DNA of 64,000 nt, from the NCBI RefSeq assembly GCF_900105555.1, contig NZ_FNTZ01000001.1:1364001-1428000 (forward strand). Direction: 5' to 3'. The stretch comes from Pseudomonas coleopterorum. Lineage in GTDB: Bacteria; Pseudomonadota; Gammaproteobacteria; Pseudomonadales; Pseudomonadaceae. Numbering within the stretch: position 1 is the first letter of the stretch; every line of letters starts with the position of its first letter. Below are positions 1-7,663 of this stretch, one piece after another. The notes beneath the pieces are model-generated. The model did not search any database. It was not told where the DNA came from and worked only from the letters and a program-made list of their open reading frames with translations. The translations under genes and the position numbers were made by a program.

Positions 1-49
1 CTGCATCACTGACAGGCTTGACCCCTGACAAGCAACCGGGAGACTCACT

Positions 50-1297
50 TTGACTGCCCTCGATATCGACTACGTTCGTCGCCAATTCCCTGCACTCGCC
101 GACGGCTACGGCTACCTGGACAATGCTGGCGGTTCGGCAGTGCTCAAGCCAGTGGCCGAGCGCATCAGCCACTATTTGCTCAACCATGCCGTGCAGTTGG
201 GCGCCTCCTACGCGCCGTCGGTGCAGGCCGGTGAGAAGGTGCTCGAAGCCCGTGCCTCGGTGGCCCAGCTGATCAATGCTCGCTACTCGGAAGAGTGCGT
301 GATGGCCGGCTCGACCACGCTGCTGCTGCAATTGCTGGCACGGGCGATTGCACCCTCGATCGGGGCGGGCGACGAGATCATCGTCACCCACAGCGATCAC
401 GAAGCCAACATCGGCCCTTGGCAGCGTCTGTGCGAAGAGCGCGGGGCCACGTTGCGCGTGTGGTCGGTGGATCCGTCCAGTCTGGAGCTGGAACTGCAGG
501 ACCTCCAAGCCCTGCTGGGACCGCGCACCCGTTACGTGGCGATGACCCACGCGTCGAACATTCTGGGCAGCGTCAACCCGGTCGCGCAGGTCGCCGAGCG
601 CGTGCATGCCTGCGGTGCGAAGCTGGTGGTGGACGCCGTGGCGTACGCGCCGCACCGTCTGGTGGACGTGCAGGCCAGTGGCGCCGACTACTACGTCTTC
701 AGTTTCTACAAGGTCTTCGGTCCCCATTTCGCCGTGCTGTGGGGCAAGCGCGAGCTGTTGCTGGAGTTGCCCAGCCTCAACCATTTCTTCATCGGCCAGG
801 AGGTGCTGCCGTACAAACTGCAGCCGGGCAACGTCAACTACGAGTTGTCCTATGGCTGCATGGGCATCAGCGACTACCTGCTGGACATCGGCCGCCGCCT
901 GGGCGGCGAGGGCAGCGAGCGACAGATCATGCAGGCAGCCTTCGATGCGTTCGAAGTGCAGGAGAACGTGCTGGCCGAGATCCTTTTGGGCTATCTGCGC
1001 GAGTCGGACGGCGTGCGCATCATCGGCAAGCCGCGCGTCACCGCAGGTGACCGGGTGCCTACCATCAGTTTCGTGGTCGAGGGCGTGCAGTCCGAAGCGA
1101 TCGTGCGTCGCGTCGATGCCGCGCGAATCGGCATCCGTTTTGGTGACTTCTACGCCCGTCACTTGATCGAAGCACTGGGCCTGGCGCCTCAGGGCGGGGT
1201 GGTGCGTGTTTCCATCGCGCACTACAACACCGTCGACGAAATGACCCGGCTGGTGGAATGCCTGGCCCACGCCATCGCAGATTTGCGTCCCCGCTGA
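50..1297 (+). CDS. Class V PLP-dependent aminotransferase (cysteine desulfurase-like)
   Basis: This 415-residue fold-type I PLP enzyme resembles the SufS/CsdA/NifS-like class V family. The cofactor signature is visible: SDHEAN at 115-120, THASNILG near 165-172, the pyridine-nitrogen Asp at about 195 (VVDAVAYAPH), and the Schiff-base lysine in SFYKVFGPH at about 221. I see no obvious catalytic-loop cysteine of a true desulfurase, so an aminotransferase or lyase on a small amino-acid-like substrate is more likely. Translation starts at TTG, seven bases after GGGAG (38-42); no better start exists. It sits 37 bp before an RpiR regulator and leads a catabolic cluster with two ring-opening amidohydrolases, so I infer that it acts on a product of those. 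The substrate is unknown, and upstream genes may be cut off by the window edge. Confidence 0.85.
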   Translation: MTALDIDYVRRQFPALADGYGYLDNAGGSAVLKPVAERISHYLLNHAVQLGASYAPSVQAGEKVLEARASVAQLINARYSEECVMAGSTTLLLQLLARAIAPSIGAGDEIIVTHSDHEANIGPWQRLCEERGATLRVWSVDPSSLELELQDLQALLGPRTRYVAMTHASNILGSVNPVAQVAERVHACGAKLVVDAVAYAPHRLVDVQASGADYYVFSFYKVFGPHFAVLWGKRELLLELPSLNHFFIGQEVLPYKLQPGNVNYELSYGCMGISDYLLDIGRRLGGEGSERQIMQAAFDAFEVQENVLAEILLGYLRESDGVRIIGKPRVTAGDRVPTISFVVEGVQSEAIVRRVDAARIGIRFGDFYARHLIEALGLAPQGGVVRVSIAHYNTVDEMTRLVECLAHAIADLRPR

Positions 1298-1334
1298 CCG
1301 TCATCGAGCCACCGAGCTATCGAGCCACAGAACC

Positions 1335-2192
1335 ATGCCATTACCGCACACCCTTGAAGAGCTGCGCAGCGCCATCGCCGTCGGCCAGGACAAACTCACC
1401 GCGCGCATGCGCGATGCCGCGCAGTACGTGATCGAGCATCCCCATGACGTGGCGCTCAACACGGTCGCCGCCCTGGCCGCGCGTTCGCAGATTCCCGCTT
1501 CGGCCTTCATTCGTCTGGCCCAGGCCTTGGGCTATGGTGGCTTCAGCGACCTGCAGCGCGTGTGCAAGGCGCCGTTGGAAAAGGCCGGGCAGGGCAGCTT
1601 CAAGGAACGTATCCGTCACTACCGCGGCGAGCAACTGCTGGACGATCCGACCGACGTGGGCGCGATGCTGGGCGCCTTCAGCCGGGCCAATATCGTCTCC
1701 CTCGAACATCTCGCCGAAGGGCAGCAGGTGCAGGCACTGGAACAGTCCATCGCCCTGCTGCAACAGGCGCGAACCACCTTCGTGGTCGGCATGCGCCGCT
1801 CGTTTCCCATGGCCGCGTACCTGAGCTATGCCTTGAGCCGGGTGGGCCGCCGTGCCGTGCACATCAGCGGCCTGGGCGGCAGCCTGCGCGAGCAGGTGGG
1901 GGCGCTGCATGGCGACGACGTGCTGGTGGCCGTCAGCTTTCCGCCCTATGCCCAGGAAACCATCGACGCCTGCAATCAGGCAGTCGCGGCCGGCACGCCG
2001 ATCGTGGCCATCACTGACAGCCTGCTGAGCCCGATCGGCCAGTGCGCTGCGGTGATGATCGAAGTCGACGACGCCGAGCTGCTCGGTTTCCGCTCGCTGA
2101 CCGCAGCGTTCTGCGTCGCCCAGACTCTGGCCATGGGCCTGGCCTTCGGTGATGGCCGCGACCATGAAGCCCTGAAAGACATCGACTGCTGA
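1335..2192 (+). CDS. MurR/RpiR family transcriptional regulator
   Basis: The 285-residue product has the two-part RpiR layout: an N-terminal helix-turn-helix (about residues 10-80, with the recognition segment AARSQIPASAFIRLAQALGY) and a C-terminal SIS phosphosugar-binding fold (about 125-260). In the SIS part, FVVGMRRSFPMAAYLSYAL and VSFPPYAQETIDA occupy the places of the usual ligand loops. Members of this family bind sugar phosphates or other small anionic effectors and switch a neighbouring catabolic operon. Here it lies between the aminotransferase and the deacetylase-fold hydrolase on the same strand with short gaps (37 and 45 bp), so it is probably co-transcribed and local. The effector is not predictable from the sequence. 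Confidence 0.9.
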   Translation: MPLPHTLEELRSAIAVGQDKLTARMRDAAQYVIEHPHDVALNTVAALAARSQIPASAFIRLAQALGYGGFSDLQRVCKAPLEKAGQGSFKERIRHYRGEQLLDDPTDVGAMLGAFSRANIVSLEHLAEGQQVQALEQSIALLQQARTTFVVGMRRSFPMAAYLSYALSRVGRRAVHISGLGGSLREQVGALHGDDVLVAVSFPPYAQETIDACNQAVAAGTPIVAITDSLLSPIGQCAAVMIEVDDAELLGFRSLTAAFCVAQTLAMGLAFGDGRDHEALKDIDC

Positions 2193-2237
2193 GGCCCCAG
2201 GCCCGGCTTTTTGCCCAACCTGCTGGAGAGCCGTACC

Positions 2238-3158
2238 GTGACATTCCCCCTCAGAGATCTGGTCGGCTATGGCCAGCAACGTCCCCAAGGTACTTGGCCC
2301 AATGGTGCCCGACTGGCGATCAGTCTGGTCATCAACTACGAGGAAGGCTCCGAGCGCTCCCTGGCCATGGGTGATCCCGATCAGGAAAGCATGACCGAAT
2401 GGGGCAGCTATCAGTTTCCCGACGGCGTGCGCAACCTGGCCATGGAATCGATGTACGAATACGGCTCGCGGGTCGGCATCTGGCGGATTCTGGAGATCTT
2501 GCAGAAGGCCAACGTGCCGTCCACCTTCCATGCCTGCGCGGTGGCGTTCGAACAGAATCCAGACGTGGCTCGCGCTGCGGTCGAGCTGGGCCATGAGGTG
2601 TGCAGCCATGGCTATCGCTGGGAGGAAGTGTTCCGCCTCACCGAGGAGCAGGAGCGCGAGCACATCCGTCTGGCCATCGAATCCTTCCAGCGCACCTGCG
2701 GCAAGCGCCCGGTGGGCTGGTACTGCCGCTATGGCGCGAGCGTGCGGACCCGTCGCCTGGTGGCCGAGGAGGGCGGGTTCCTCTACGACTCGGACGCCTA
2801 CAACGATGACGTGCCGTACTTCGTCGACTTGGAAGGCAAACGCCACCTGGTGGTGCCGTACACCAGCGACGTCAACGATTTCCGTTACTGGAATTCACCG
2901 GGCCTTTCCCAGGCTTCGGATTTTCTCGAGTACATGAAGGAAAGCTTCGAGGTGCTGCACGAGGAGTCCGCGAATGGCTTGCGCATGATGTCCGTCGGCC
3001 TGCACCCGCGCATGGTCGGCCGCCCAGGCCGGGTGCGCGCCCTGCAGAAGTTCATCGAATACGCCCAGGGCCACGAAGGCGTCTGGTTCGCCACCCGCGA
3101 ACAGATCGCCCAGGCCTGGCTGGAACGCGATGCCGCTGGAGCGTGCACCCCCCTGTAG
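2238..3158 (+). CDS. Polysaccharide deacetylase-fold hydrolase, PuuE allantoinase-like
   Basis: A 306-residue NodB-type TIM-barrel hydrolase. Instead of the metal-binding TFDDG motif of chitin deacetylases it carries NYEEG (33-37), followed by SHGYRW (123-128), WYCRYGASVRT and SVGLHPRMVGRPGR. This set is typical of the PuuE-like subgroup, which opens cyclic ureides such as allantoin without the classical metal triad. I place the start at GTG 2238, behind GGAGAG (2225-2230); a TTG at 2211 would add nine residues but has no good ribosome site. Together with the downstream hydantoinase it gives the locus two unrelated ring-opening hydrolase folds. The stop codon lies inside a REP palindrome. Allantoinase activity is an inference; another five- or six-membered cyclic amide is equally possible. 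Confidence 0.82.
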   Translation: MTFPLRDLVGYGQQRPQGTWPNGARLAISLVINYEEGSERSLAMGDPDQESMTEWGSYQFPDGVRNLAMESMYEYGSRVGIWRILEILQKANVPSTFHACAVAFEQNPDVARAAVELGHEVCSHGYRWEEVFRLTEEQEREHIRLAIESFQRTCGKRPVGWYCRYGASVRTRRLVAEEGGFLYDSDAYNDDVPYFVDLEGKRHLVVPYTSDVNDFRYWNSPGLSQASDFLEYMKESFEVLHEESANGLRMMSVGLHPRMVGRPGRVRALQKFIEYAQGHEGVWFATREQIAQAWLERDAAGACTPL

Positions 3159-3242
3159 CAGCGGCGCGAGCCGCGTCGGCGGTGGACGCGGTTCGCCTGA
3201 CACACTGCGGTGAACCCGGACGCGGCTTGCACCGCTGCTACA
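3154..3242. repeat. Inverted pair of REP-like palindromes
   Basis: Two 23-base copies lie in opposite orientation at 3154-3176 and 3220-3242, starting TGTAGCAGCGG and ending in its near-perfect complement. The outer arms can pair over the whole 89-base stretch. Head-to-head REP pairs of this kind are common in Pseudomonas intergenic regions, where they can attenuate transcription or protect mRNA ends. The left copy contains the TAG stop of the deacetylase gene (3156-3158), so the element abuts or was inserted exactly at the end of the reading frame. Confidence 0.8.
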
Positions 3243-3324
3243 CGGATTGCGGTGCCTGCGGGGTAGATGCTGGGACATGTTGACCATGCCGGCTGGGGCC
3301 GGCTACTGCTTGAAGAGGCTTGAT

Positions 3325-4761
3325 ATGCAACCTTTCGATACGGTTATTCGCAACGCCCGCGTGGTCACTGCTGCAGACACCTTTACCAGCGACATCGGCA
3401 TTCGTGACGGGCGCATTGCCGCCCTGGCGCTGGACCTGCCCCCAGGCCTCGAGGAAATCGATGCCGCAGGCCGGCATGTGACCCCGGGGGGCATCGACAG
3501 CCATGTGCACCTGGATCAGCCCACCGGCGACGGCTCGGTCATGGCCGATGACTTCTTCAGCGGCACGGTGTCGGCCGCCTGCGGCGGAACCACTACGGTG
3601 ATTCCGTTCGCTTGCCAGCAGAAGGGCGAAACCCTGCGCGCGGCGGTGGACGACTACCATCGCCGTGCCGGCGACAAACCGGTGATCGACTACGCCTTCC
3701 ACCTGATCGTCACCGACCCCACGCCCGAAGTGTTGCGTGAAGAACTGCCCGCGCTGATTGCCGAAGGCTACACCTCGTTCAAGATCTACATGACCTACGA
3801 CGCCCTGAAACTGGGTGATCGGGAAATTCTCGAAACCCTCTCAGTGGCGCGCCGCGAGGGCGCCATGGTCATGCTGCATGCCGAGAACAGCGACTGCATC
3901 GCCTGGCTCACCGAGCGGCTGCTGGCGGCCGGGCTCAGCGCGCCGCGCTACCATGCCAGCTCGCGGCCGATGCTGGTGGAGCGTGAGGCCACCCATCGCG
4001 CCATTGCCCTGGCCGAACTGGTGGACGTGCCCATCCTCATTGTCCACGTGTCGGGCCGCGAGGCCGTGGAGCAGATCCGCTGGGCGCAGAGCCACGGCTT
4101 GAAGGTGTACGCCGAAACCTGCCCGCAGTACCTGTTCCTGACCGCTGATTCGCTGGGCTGCGACGACAGTTTCGAAGGTGCCAAGTGCATCTGCAGCCCA
4201 CCGCCGCGCGATGCCGCCAACCAGCAAGTGATCTGGGATGGGCTGGAAAACGGCTCGTTCGAGATCTTCTCGTCCGACCATGCGCCGTTTCGCTACGGCG
4301 GCCCCGATGGCAAGCGCGCCCACGGCGAGGACGCCTCGTTCGACAAGATCGCCAACGGCATTCCCGGCGTCGAGACGCGCTTGGCACTGTTGTGGTCCGA
4401 AGGCGTGCGCACCGGCCGCATCACCCCGCAGAGCTTCGTCGCGCTGACGTCGACCAACGCGGCGAAGATGTACGGCCTGTACCCGCGCAAGGGCAGTATC
4501 GCTATTGGCGCGGATGCCGATCTGGTGATCTGGGATGAAGGGCAGTCGGTGTCGATCAGCAACGAGATGCTGCATCACAACGTCGACTACACACCCTACG
4601 CCGGCATGCAGCTGAGCGCCTGGCCGGCCATAACGCTGTCGCGCGGCGATGTGGTGTGGGATGGCGAGCCCAGCGGCGAAGCGGGCCGTGGCCGGTTTCT
4701 GCCGTGCGAGCGTCCGGCCCCGGCGCAGGTCCGCCGGCGCAAGACCGAGTTGCCGCTGTGA
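3325..4761 (+). CDS. Dihydropyrimidinase / D-hydantoinase family cyclic amidohydrolase
   Basis: A 478-residue amidohydrolase of the dihydropyrimidinase type, which hydrolyses cyclic diamides (5,6-dihydropyrimidines, hydantoins) to N-carbamoyl amino acids. The binuclear metal site is complete: HVH at 60-62, the carboxylated lysine in SFKIYMTYD (K153), His185 in LHAENSD, His241 in VHVSGRE and Asp318 in SSDHAPF. CSPPPRD near 290-296 is the substrate-loop signature. The start is ATG 3325, six bases after GAAGAGG; an upstream in-frame ATG at 3247 would run through the REP-flanked gap and has no homologous look. No carbamoylase, dihydropyrimidine dehydrogenase or NCS1 permease is adjacent, so a general uracil/thymine reductive pathway cannot be claimed from this window. 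Confidence 0.92.
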   Translation: MQPFDTVIRNARVVTAADTFTSDIGIRDGRIAALALDLPPGLEEIDAAGRHVTPGGIDSHVHLDQPTGDGSVMADDFFSGTVSAACGGTTTVIPFACQQKGETLRAAVDDYHRRAGDKPVIDYAFHLIVTDPTPEVLREELPALIAEGYTSFKIYMTYDALKLGDREILETLSVARREGAMVMLHAENSDCIAWLTERLLAAGLSAPRYHASSRPMLVEREATHRAIALAELVDVPILIVHVSGREAVEQIRWAQSHGLKVYAETCPQYLFLTADSLGCDDSFEGAKCICSPPPRDAANQQVIWDGLENGSFEIFSSDHAPFRYGGPDGKRAHGEDASFDKIANGIPGVETRLALLWSEGVRTGRITPQSFVALTSTNAAKMYGLYPRKGSIAIGADADLVIWDEGQSVSISNEMLHHNVDYTPYAGMQLSAWPAITLSRGDVVWDGEPSGEAGRGRFLPCERPAPAQVRRRKTELPL

Positions 4762-4775
4762 ACACTGTGCAGCAG

Positions 4776-4969
4776 GTGGCAGCCAGCCGTTCGTCAAACC
4801 ATTGAACTCCCTGTCCTGGGTGGCACGGCATGCCGCCGCAGTGGACAATCCACTGCGCGCTGGCGATCTGATCGCGACCGGGAGCTGGACCGGGATTCGG
4901 TGGGTGGCTATGGGTGCCAGGGTAGAAGTGGAGTTTGCCCAGCTCGGGCAGGCAGGGCTGTTTGGTTGA
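4776..4969 (+). pseudogene. C-terminal remnant of a 2-keto-4-pentenoate hydratase/FAA-type hydratase
   Basis: The frame ending at the TGA of 4967-4969 encodes about 64 residues resembling the end of an MhpD-type hydratase: PLNSLSWVARHAAAVDN, then LRAGDLIATGSWTGI, then GARVEVEFAQLGQAGLF. In intact relatives these match the stretch before and after the RAGD..TTGTxTG loop and the final beta strand. The N-terminal two thirds of the gene are absent, because the hydantoinase ends only 15 bases upstream. This is therefore a deletion remnant that suggests a fuller degradative cluster once stood here. The frame has no convincing start of its own. Confidence 0.65.
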
Positions 4970-4999
4970 AATACGCGGGCATGGATACCGACACAGATC

Positions 5000-5028
5000 T
5001 TGCCAGTGTAATTCGTTTGAATTACATT
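5000..5028 (+). promoter_or_regulatory. Promoter with palindromic operator of the toxin-antitoxin pair
   Basis: A perfect inverted repeat, TGTAATTC-gttt-GAATTACA, spans 5007-5026. A plausible promoter surrounds it: TTGCCA at 5000-5005 and TACATT at 5023-5028, spaced 17 bp. The palindrome fills the spacer and touches the -10, as expected for an operator at which a RelB-like ribbon-helix-helix antitoxin represses its own operon. It lies 30 bp upstream of the antitoxin start. The region is visibly AT-richer than its surroundings. Confidence 0.65.
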
Positions 5029-5056
5029 CGGGTTTAAATCCATTGAGGAGGTTCCC

Positions 5057-5365
5057 ATGGCTGCCACAGCTTTGGTGCAAGCCCGTATCGACCCTGAACT
5101 GCGTGATCGTGCCGCCCACGTGCTGGGAAAAATGGGCATGACGCTATCAGATGCTGTTCGAATTCTGCTTACCCGGGTGGCGAATGAAGGTGGCTTGCCC
5201 GTTGGGCTCACCACGGATCCTCAAGCCCACGACGCCTGGTTCAAATCCAAGGTCATGGAAGCCCTGGCCGAGCACACGCCTGCCATTCCAGCCGAAGATG
5301 TCGAAGCGCATTTTGCCAGACGCCGAACCATCGCCCTGCAGAAATCAAAAGAGGTAAGCGAGTGA
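5057..5365 (+). CDS. RelB/DinJ family antitoxin
   Basis: A 102-residue antitoxin. Its N-terminal ribbon-helix-helix is recognisable: TALVQARIDPELRDRAA followed by LGKMGMTLSDAVRILLTRV, the DinJ/RelB pattern of a strand pair plus two helices. The C-terminal half is the toxin-binding tail. It should dimerise, bind the palindrome upstream and neutralise the toxin encoded next. GAGGAGG (5045-5051) five bases before ATG is a near-ideal ribosome site, consistent with the excess antitoxin synthesis such systems need. The stop overlaps the toxin start in the sequence GTGA. The module sits beside a degraded gene, consistent with an accessory insertion. Confidence 0.9.
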   Translation: MAATALVQARIDPELRDRAAHVLGKMGMTLSDAVRILLTRVANEGGLPVGLTTDPQAHDAWFKSKVMEALAEHTPAIPAEDVEAHFARRRTIALQKSKEVSE

Positions 5366-5652
5366 GGCTTGAATGGACAGCAGCAGCGCCCAAGGATCGA
5401 GACCGAATTTTTGATTACACCGAAGAGTTCAATCCAGCCGCGGCTATCCAGGTGGATCAACGTATAAGCGATTGCGTAGCCCGCCTGGAACAGCACCCGC
5501 TCAGCGGTCGTATCGGTAGGGTCGAAGGCACGTACGAAGTGGTTATTGTCGACACCTCTTTCATAGCCGCCTATGTCATTCGAGGGCAAGTCGTGACTGT
5601 CTTGCGGATATTGCACTGTGCCCGCAACTGGCCGGAAACATTGTCCGACTAG
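5362..5652 (+). CDS. ParE/RelE superfamily toxin
   Basis: A 96-residue toxin of the RelE/ParE fold. RLEWTAAAPKDRDRIFDYTEEFNP forms the first strand and the helical hairpin, ARLEQHPLSGRIGRVEGTYEVVI the central part, and VLRILHCARNWP the last strand with the conserved H-x-R-x-W/P end seen in ParE-like proteins. Overlap with the antitoxin (GTG at 5362) implies translational coupling. ParE homologues poison DNA gyrase and RelE homologues cut mRNA on the ribosome; the sequence alone fits a ParE/RelE-StbE-like group but does not decide the target. The reading frame is intact, so the module is probably active. Confidence 0.88.
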   Translation: MRLEWTAAAPKDRDRIFDYTEEFNPAAAIQVDQRISDCVARLEQHPLSGRIGRVEGTYEVVIVDTSFIAAYVIRGQVVTVLRILHCARNWPETLSD

Positions 5653-5780
5653 CCGATAGGGAGAGGTCCTTACCGGTAGCCATAGGCGTTTCAGCCCTGC
5701 GGCCACTAGTCACCCTCCCGCGCAGTCGCCGAAAAAAAAGAGTAAGGTGGCGCGCTTTTCCGATCTGCCCAAAGTTTTTC

Positions 5781-6074
5781 ATGAAAAGTTCAGCTCCCGC
5801 TGCACCCAAGCGTTTCACTCTCAAGGTCGCCCTCTGGCTGCTCGACAGCCCCCGCCTGGGCCACAAGGCCAACGTCAAACACCTTGCCGGGCGCATGCTC
5901 AAGCAACCCGCACGCGAAGGGGTAGTGGTCGCGCAAAGCCGGCTTGGCCAGTTGATGTGCCGTGACTGCGGCAACGCCCGCGACCAGCGCATCGGCCAGG
6001 AACTTCTGCGCCAGGCGGCTCGCGCTGGCGATCCGGCCGCCCAGACCGCGTTGAGCCACCTGCGCCGCAGCTGA
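5781..6074 (+). CDS. Small SEL1-like/helical basic protein of unknown function
   Basis: A 97-residue basic protein (many Lys/Arg, pI clearly high) with a helical look: FTLKVALWLLDSPRLG, then VKHLAGRMLKQPAREGVVVAQSRLGQLMCRDC, then IGQELLRQAARAGDPAAQTALSHL. The A-A-R-A-G-D-P-x-A-Q-x-x-L segment resembles the end of one or two SEL1/TPR-like repeats. There is no signal peptide or membrane segment. It precedes rmuC on the same strand with a 68-bp gap. The start is ATG 5781; no strong ribosome site is visible. The coding pattern is convincing because the codon third positions are G/C-rich through to the stop. Confidence 0.7.
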   Translation: MKSSAPAAPKRFTLKVALWLLDSPRLGHKANVKHLAGRMLKQPAREGVVVAQSRLGQLMCRDCGNARDQRIGQELLRQAARAGDPAAQTALSHLRRS

Positions 6075-6142
6075 CACCCGGTTTGCCCCGAAAGGCCAAT
6101 GGCCTCAGACTGCCGCTCATCGACCCTGCATGAGAGCAAACC

Positions 6143-7663
6143 ATGGCCCTGGACGTGACCAGCCTGTTGATCGGCCTGCTGGCGGCCGCATTGCCGTGCC
6201 TGGCACTGGCCTGGCAGCTGCAGCGCAAAAGCACTGCCGCCCTGGCCCAGGTCGCCTTGCTCGACGAGCGCCTGAGCAACGCGCAGTTGGCTCAGGACGG
6301 CCTGAGCGCGCAGCTCGATGCCTGCCGCGACGAGGTCAGCGACCTGAGCCAGGCCAACTCGGCCAAGCAGGCCGAACTGGCCGGTCTGCGCCGCGAGGTC
6401 GAGCTGCTGCAGAACGAGCGCGACAATGCCCGCGATGCCGCCCACGCCTGGAGCATCGAACGCAGCACCCGTGAAACTGAATTGCGCCGTCTGGATGCGC
6501 AATGCGCCGGCCTGTCGGCTGAACTGCGCGAACAGCAGGACAGCCACCAGCAGCGCTTGAACGACCTGCAGGGTTCACGGGACGAACTGCGCGCGCAGTT
6601 CGCCGAGCTGGCCGGCAAGATCTTCGACGAGCGCGAACAGCGCTTCGCCGAAAACAGCCAGCAACGCCTGGGGCAACTGCTCGATCCGCTCAAGGAGCGC
6701 ATCCAGTCGTTCGAAAAACGTGTGGAAGAGAGCTACCAGAACGAGGCCCGCGAGCGCTTCTCGCTGAGCAAGGAGCTGGAGCGTCTGCAACAGCTGAACC
6801 AGCGCCTGAGCACCGAAGCGACCAACCTGACCCAGGCCCTCAAGGGCCAGAAGACCCAGGGTAACTGGGGCGAGCTGATCCTGGAGCGGGTGCTGGAGCA
6901 TGCCGGGCTGGAAAAGGGTCGCGAGTACCAGACCCAGGTCAGCCTCAAGGGACCGGACGGCGAGCGTTTCCAGCCGGACGTGTTGATCATGCTGCCCGGC
7001 GACAAACAGGTGGTGGTCGATTCCAAGGTCAGCCTCACCGCCTACCAGCAGTACATCGCCGCCGAAGACGGTGCCATCGCCCAGGCCGCGCTCAAGCAGC
7101 ACGTGCTGTCGTTGCGCAATCACGTCAAGGGCCTGTCCGGCAAGGACTACAGTCGGCTGGACGGGCTGCACAGCCTGGATTTCGTCCTGCTCTTCGTGCC
7201 CATCGAAGCGGCCTTCTCCGCTGCGCTGCAGGCCGAGCCCAACCTGTTCCAGGAAGCCTTCGACCGGCAGATCGTCATCGTCAGCCCCACCACCTTGCTG
7301 GCAACGCTGCGGGTCATCGACAGCCTCTGGAAGCAGGAACGGCAAAGCCAGAATGCCCGCGAAATCGCCGAGCGCGCCGGGTGGCTGTACGACAAGTTCG
7401 TCTTGTTCATCCAGGACCTCGACGAGGTCGGCAACCGCCTGCAGCAGCTGGACAAGGCCTACGGCGCGGCGCGCAACAAGCTCACCGAAGGGCGCGGCAA
7501 CCTGGTCAGCCGCAGCGAGCAGCTCAAGTTGCTTGGCGCCCGTGCCAGCAAGAGCCTGCCGCCCGACCTGCTCGAACGCGCCATGACCGAAGCGCGTCAG
7601 GACGCCGGCGCCGAGGCCGATGCCGACGGCGTGTCAGTGCCGGCCCAGGTACCGGTTGAGTAG
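6143..7663 (+). CDS. rmuC: DNA recombination protein RmuC
   Basis: A 506-residue RmuC. The N-terminus is a membrane anchor (LLIGLLAAALPCLALAWQL, residues 7-25) followed by a long coiled coil (about 30-190) rich in Glu/Gln/Leu heptads. The RmuC core follows, with QGNWGELILERVLEHAGLEKGREY (near 245-270) and the PD-(D/E)XK-like segment FQPDVLIMLPGDKQVVVDSK (near 277-296). RmuC limits inversions between short inverted repeats and is thought to be a nuclease acting on recombination intermediates. Length and domain order are normal. Its 3' end overlaps the convergently transcribed kinase gene by 30 bp (7634-7663). Confidence 0.93.
   Translation: MALDVTSLLIGLLAAALPCLALAWQLQRKSTAALAQVALLDERLSNAQLAQDGLSAQLDACRDEVSDLSQANSAKQAELAGLRREVELLQNERDNARDAAHAWSIERSTRETELRRLDAQCAGLSAELREQQDSHQQRLNDLQGSRDELRAQFAELAGKIFDEREQRFAENSQQRLGQLLDPLKERIQSFEKRVEESYQNEARERFSLSKELERLQQLNQRLSTEATNLTQALKGQKTQGNWGELILERVLEHAGLEKGREYQTQVSLKGPDGERFQPDVLIMLPGDKQVVVDSKVSLTAYQQYIAAEDGAIAQAALKQHVLSLRNHVKGLSGKDYSRLDGLHSLDFVLLFVPIEAAFSAALQAEPNLFQEAFDRQIVIVSPTTLLATLRVIDSLWKQERQSQNAREIAERAGWLYDKFVLFIQDLDEVGNRLQQLDKAYGAARNKLTEGRGNLVSRSEQLKLLGARASKSLPPDLLERAMTEARQDAGAEADADGVSVPAQVPVE

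Noticed and set aside
5653..5780. Possible repeated or mobile sequence between the toxin gene and the small SEL1-like gene
   Set aside because: A short GC-rich stretch with an A run looked element-like, but I found no inverted repeat, no second copy in the window and no coding potential.
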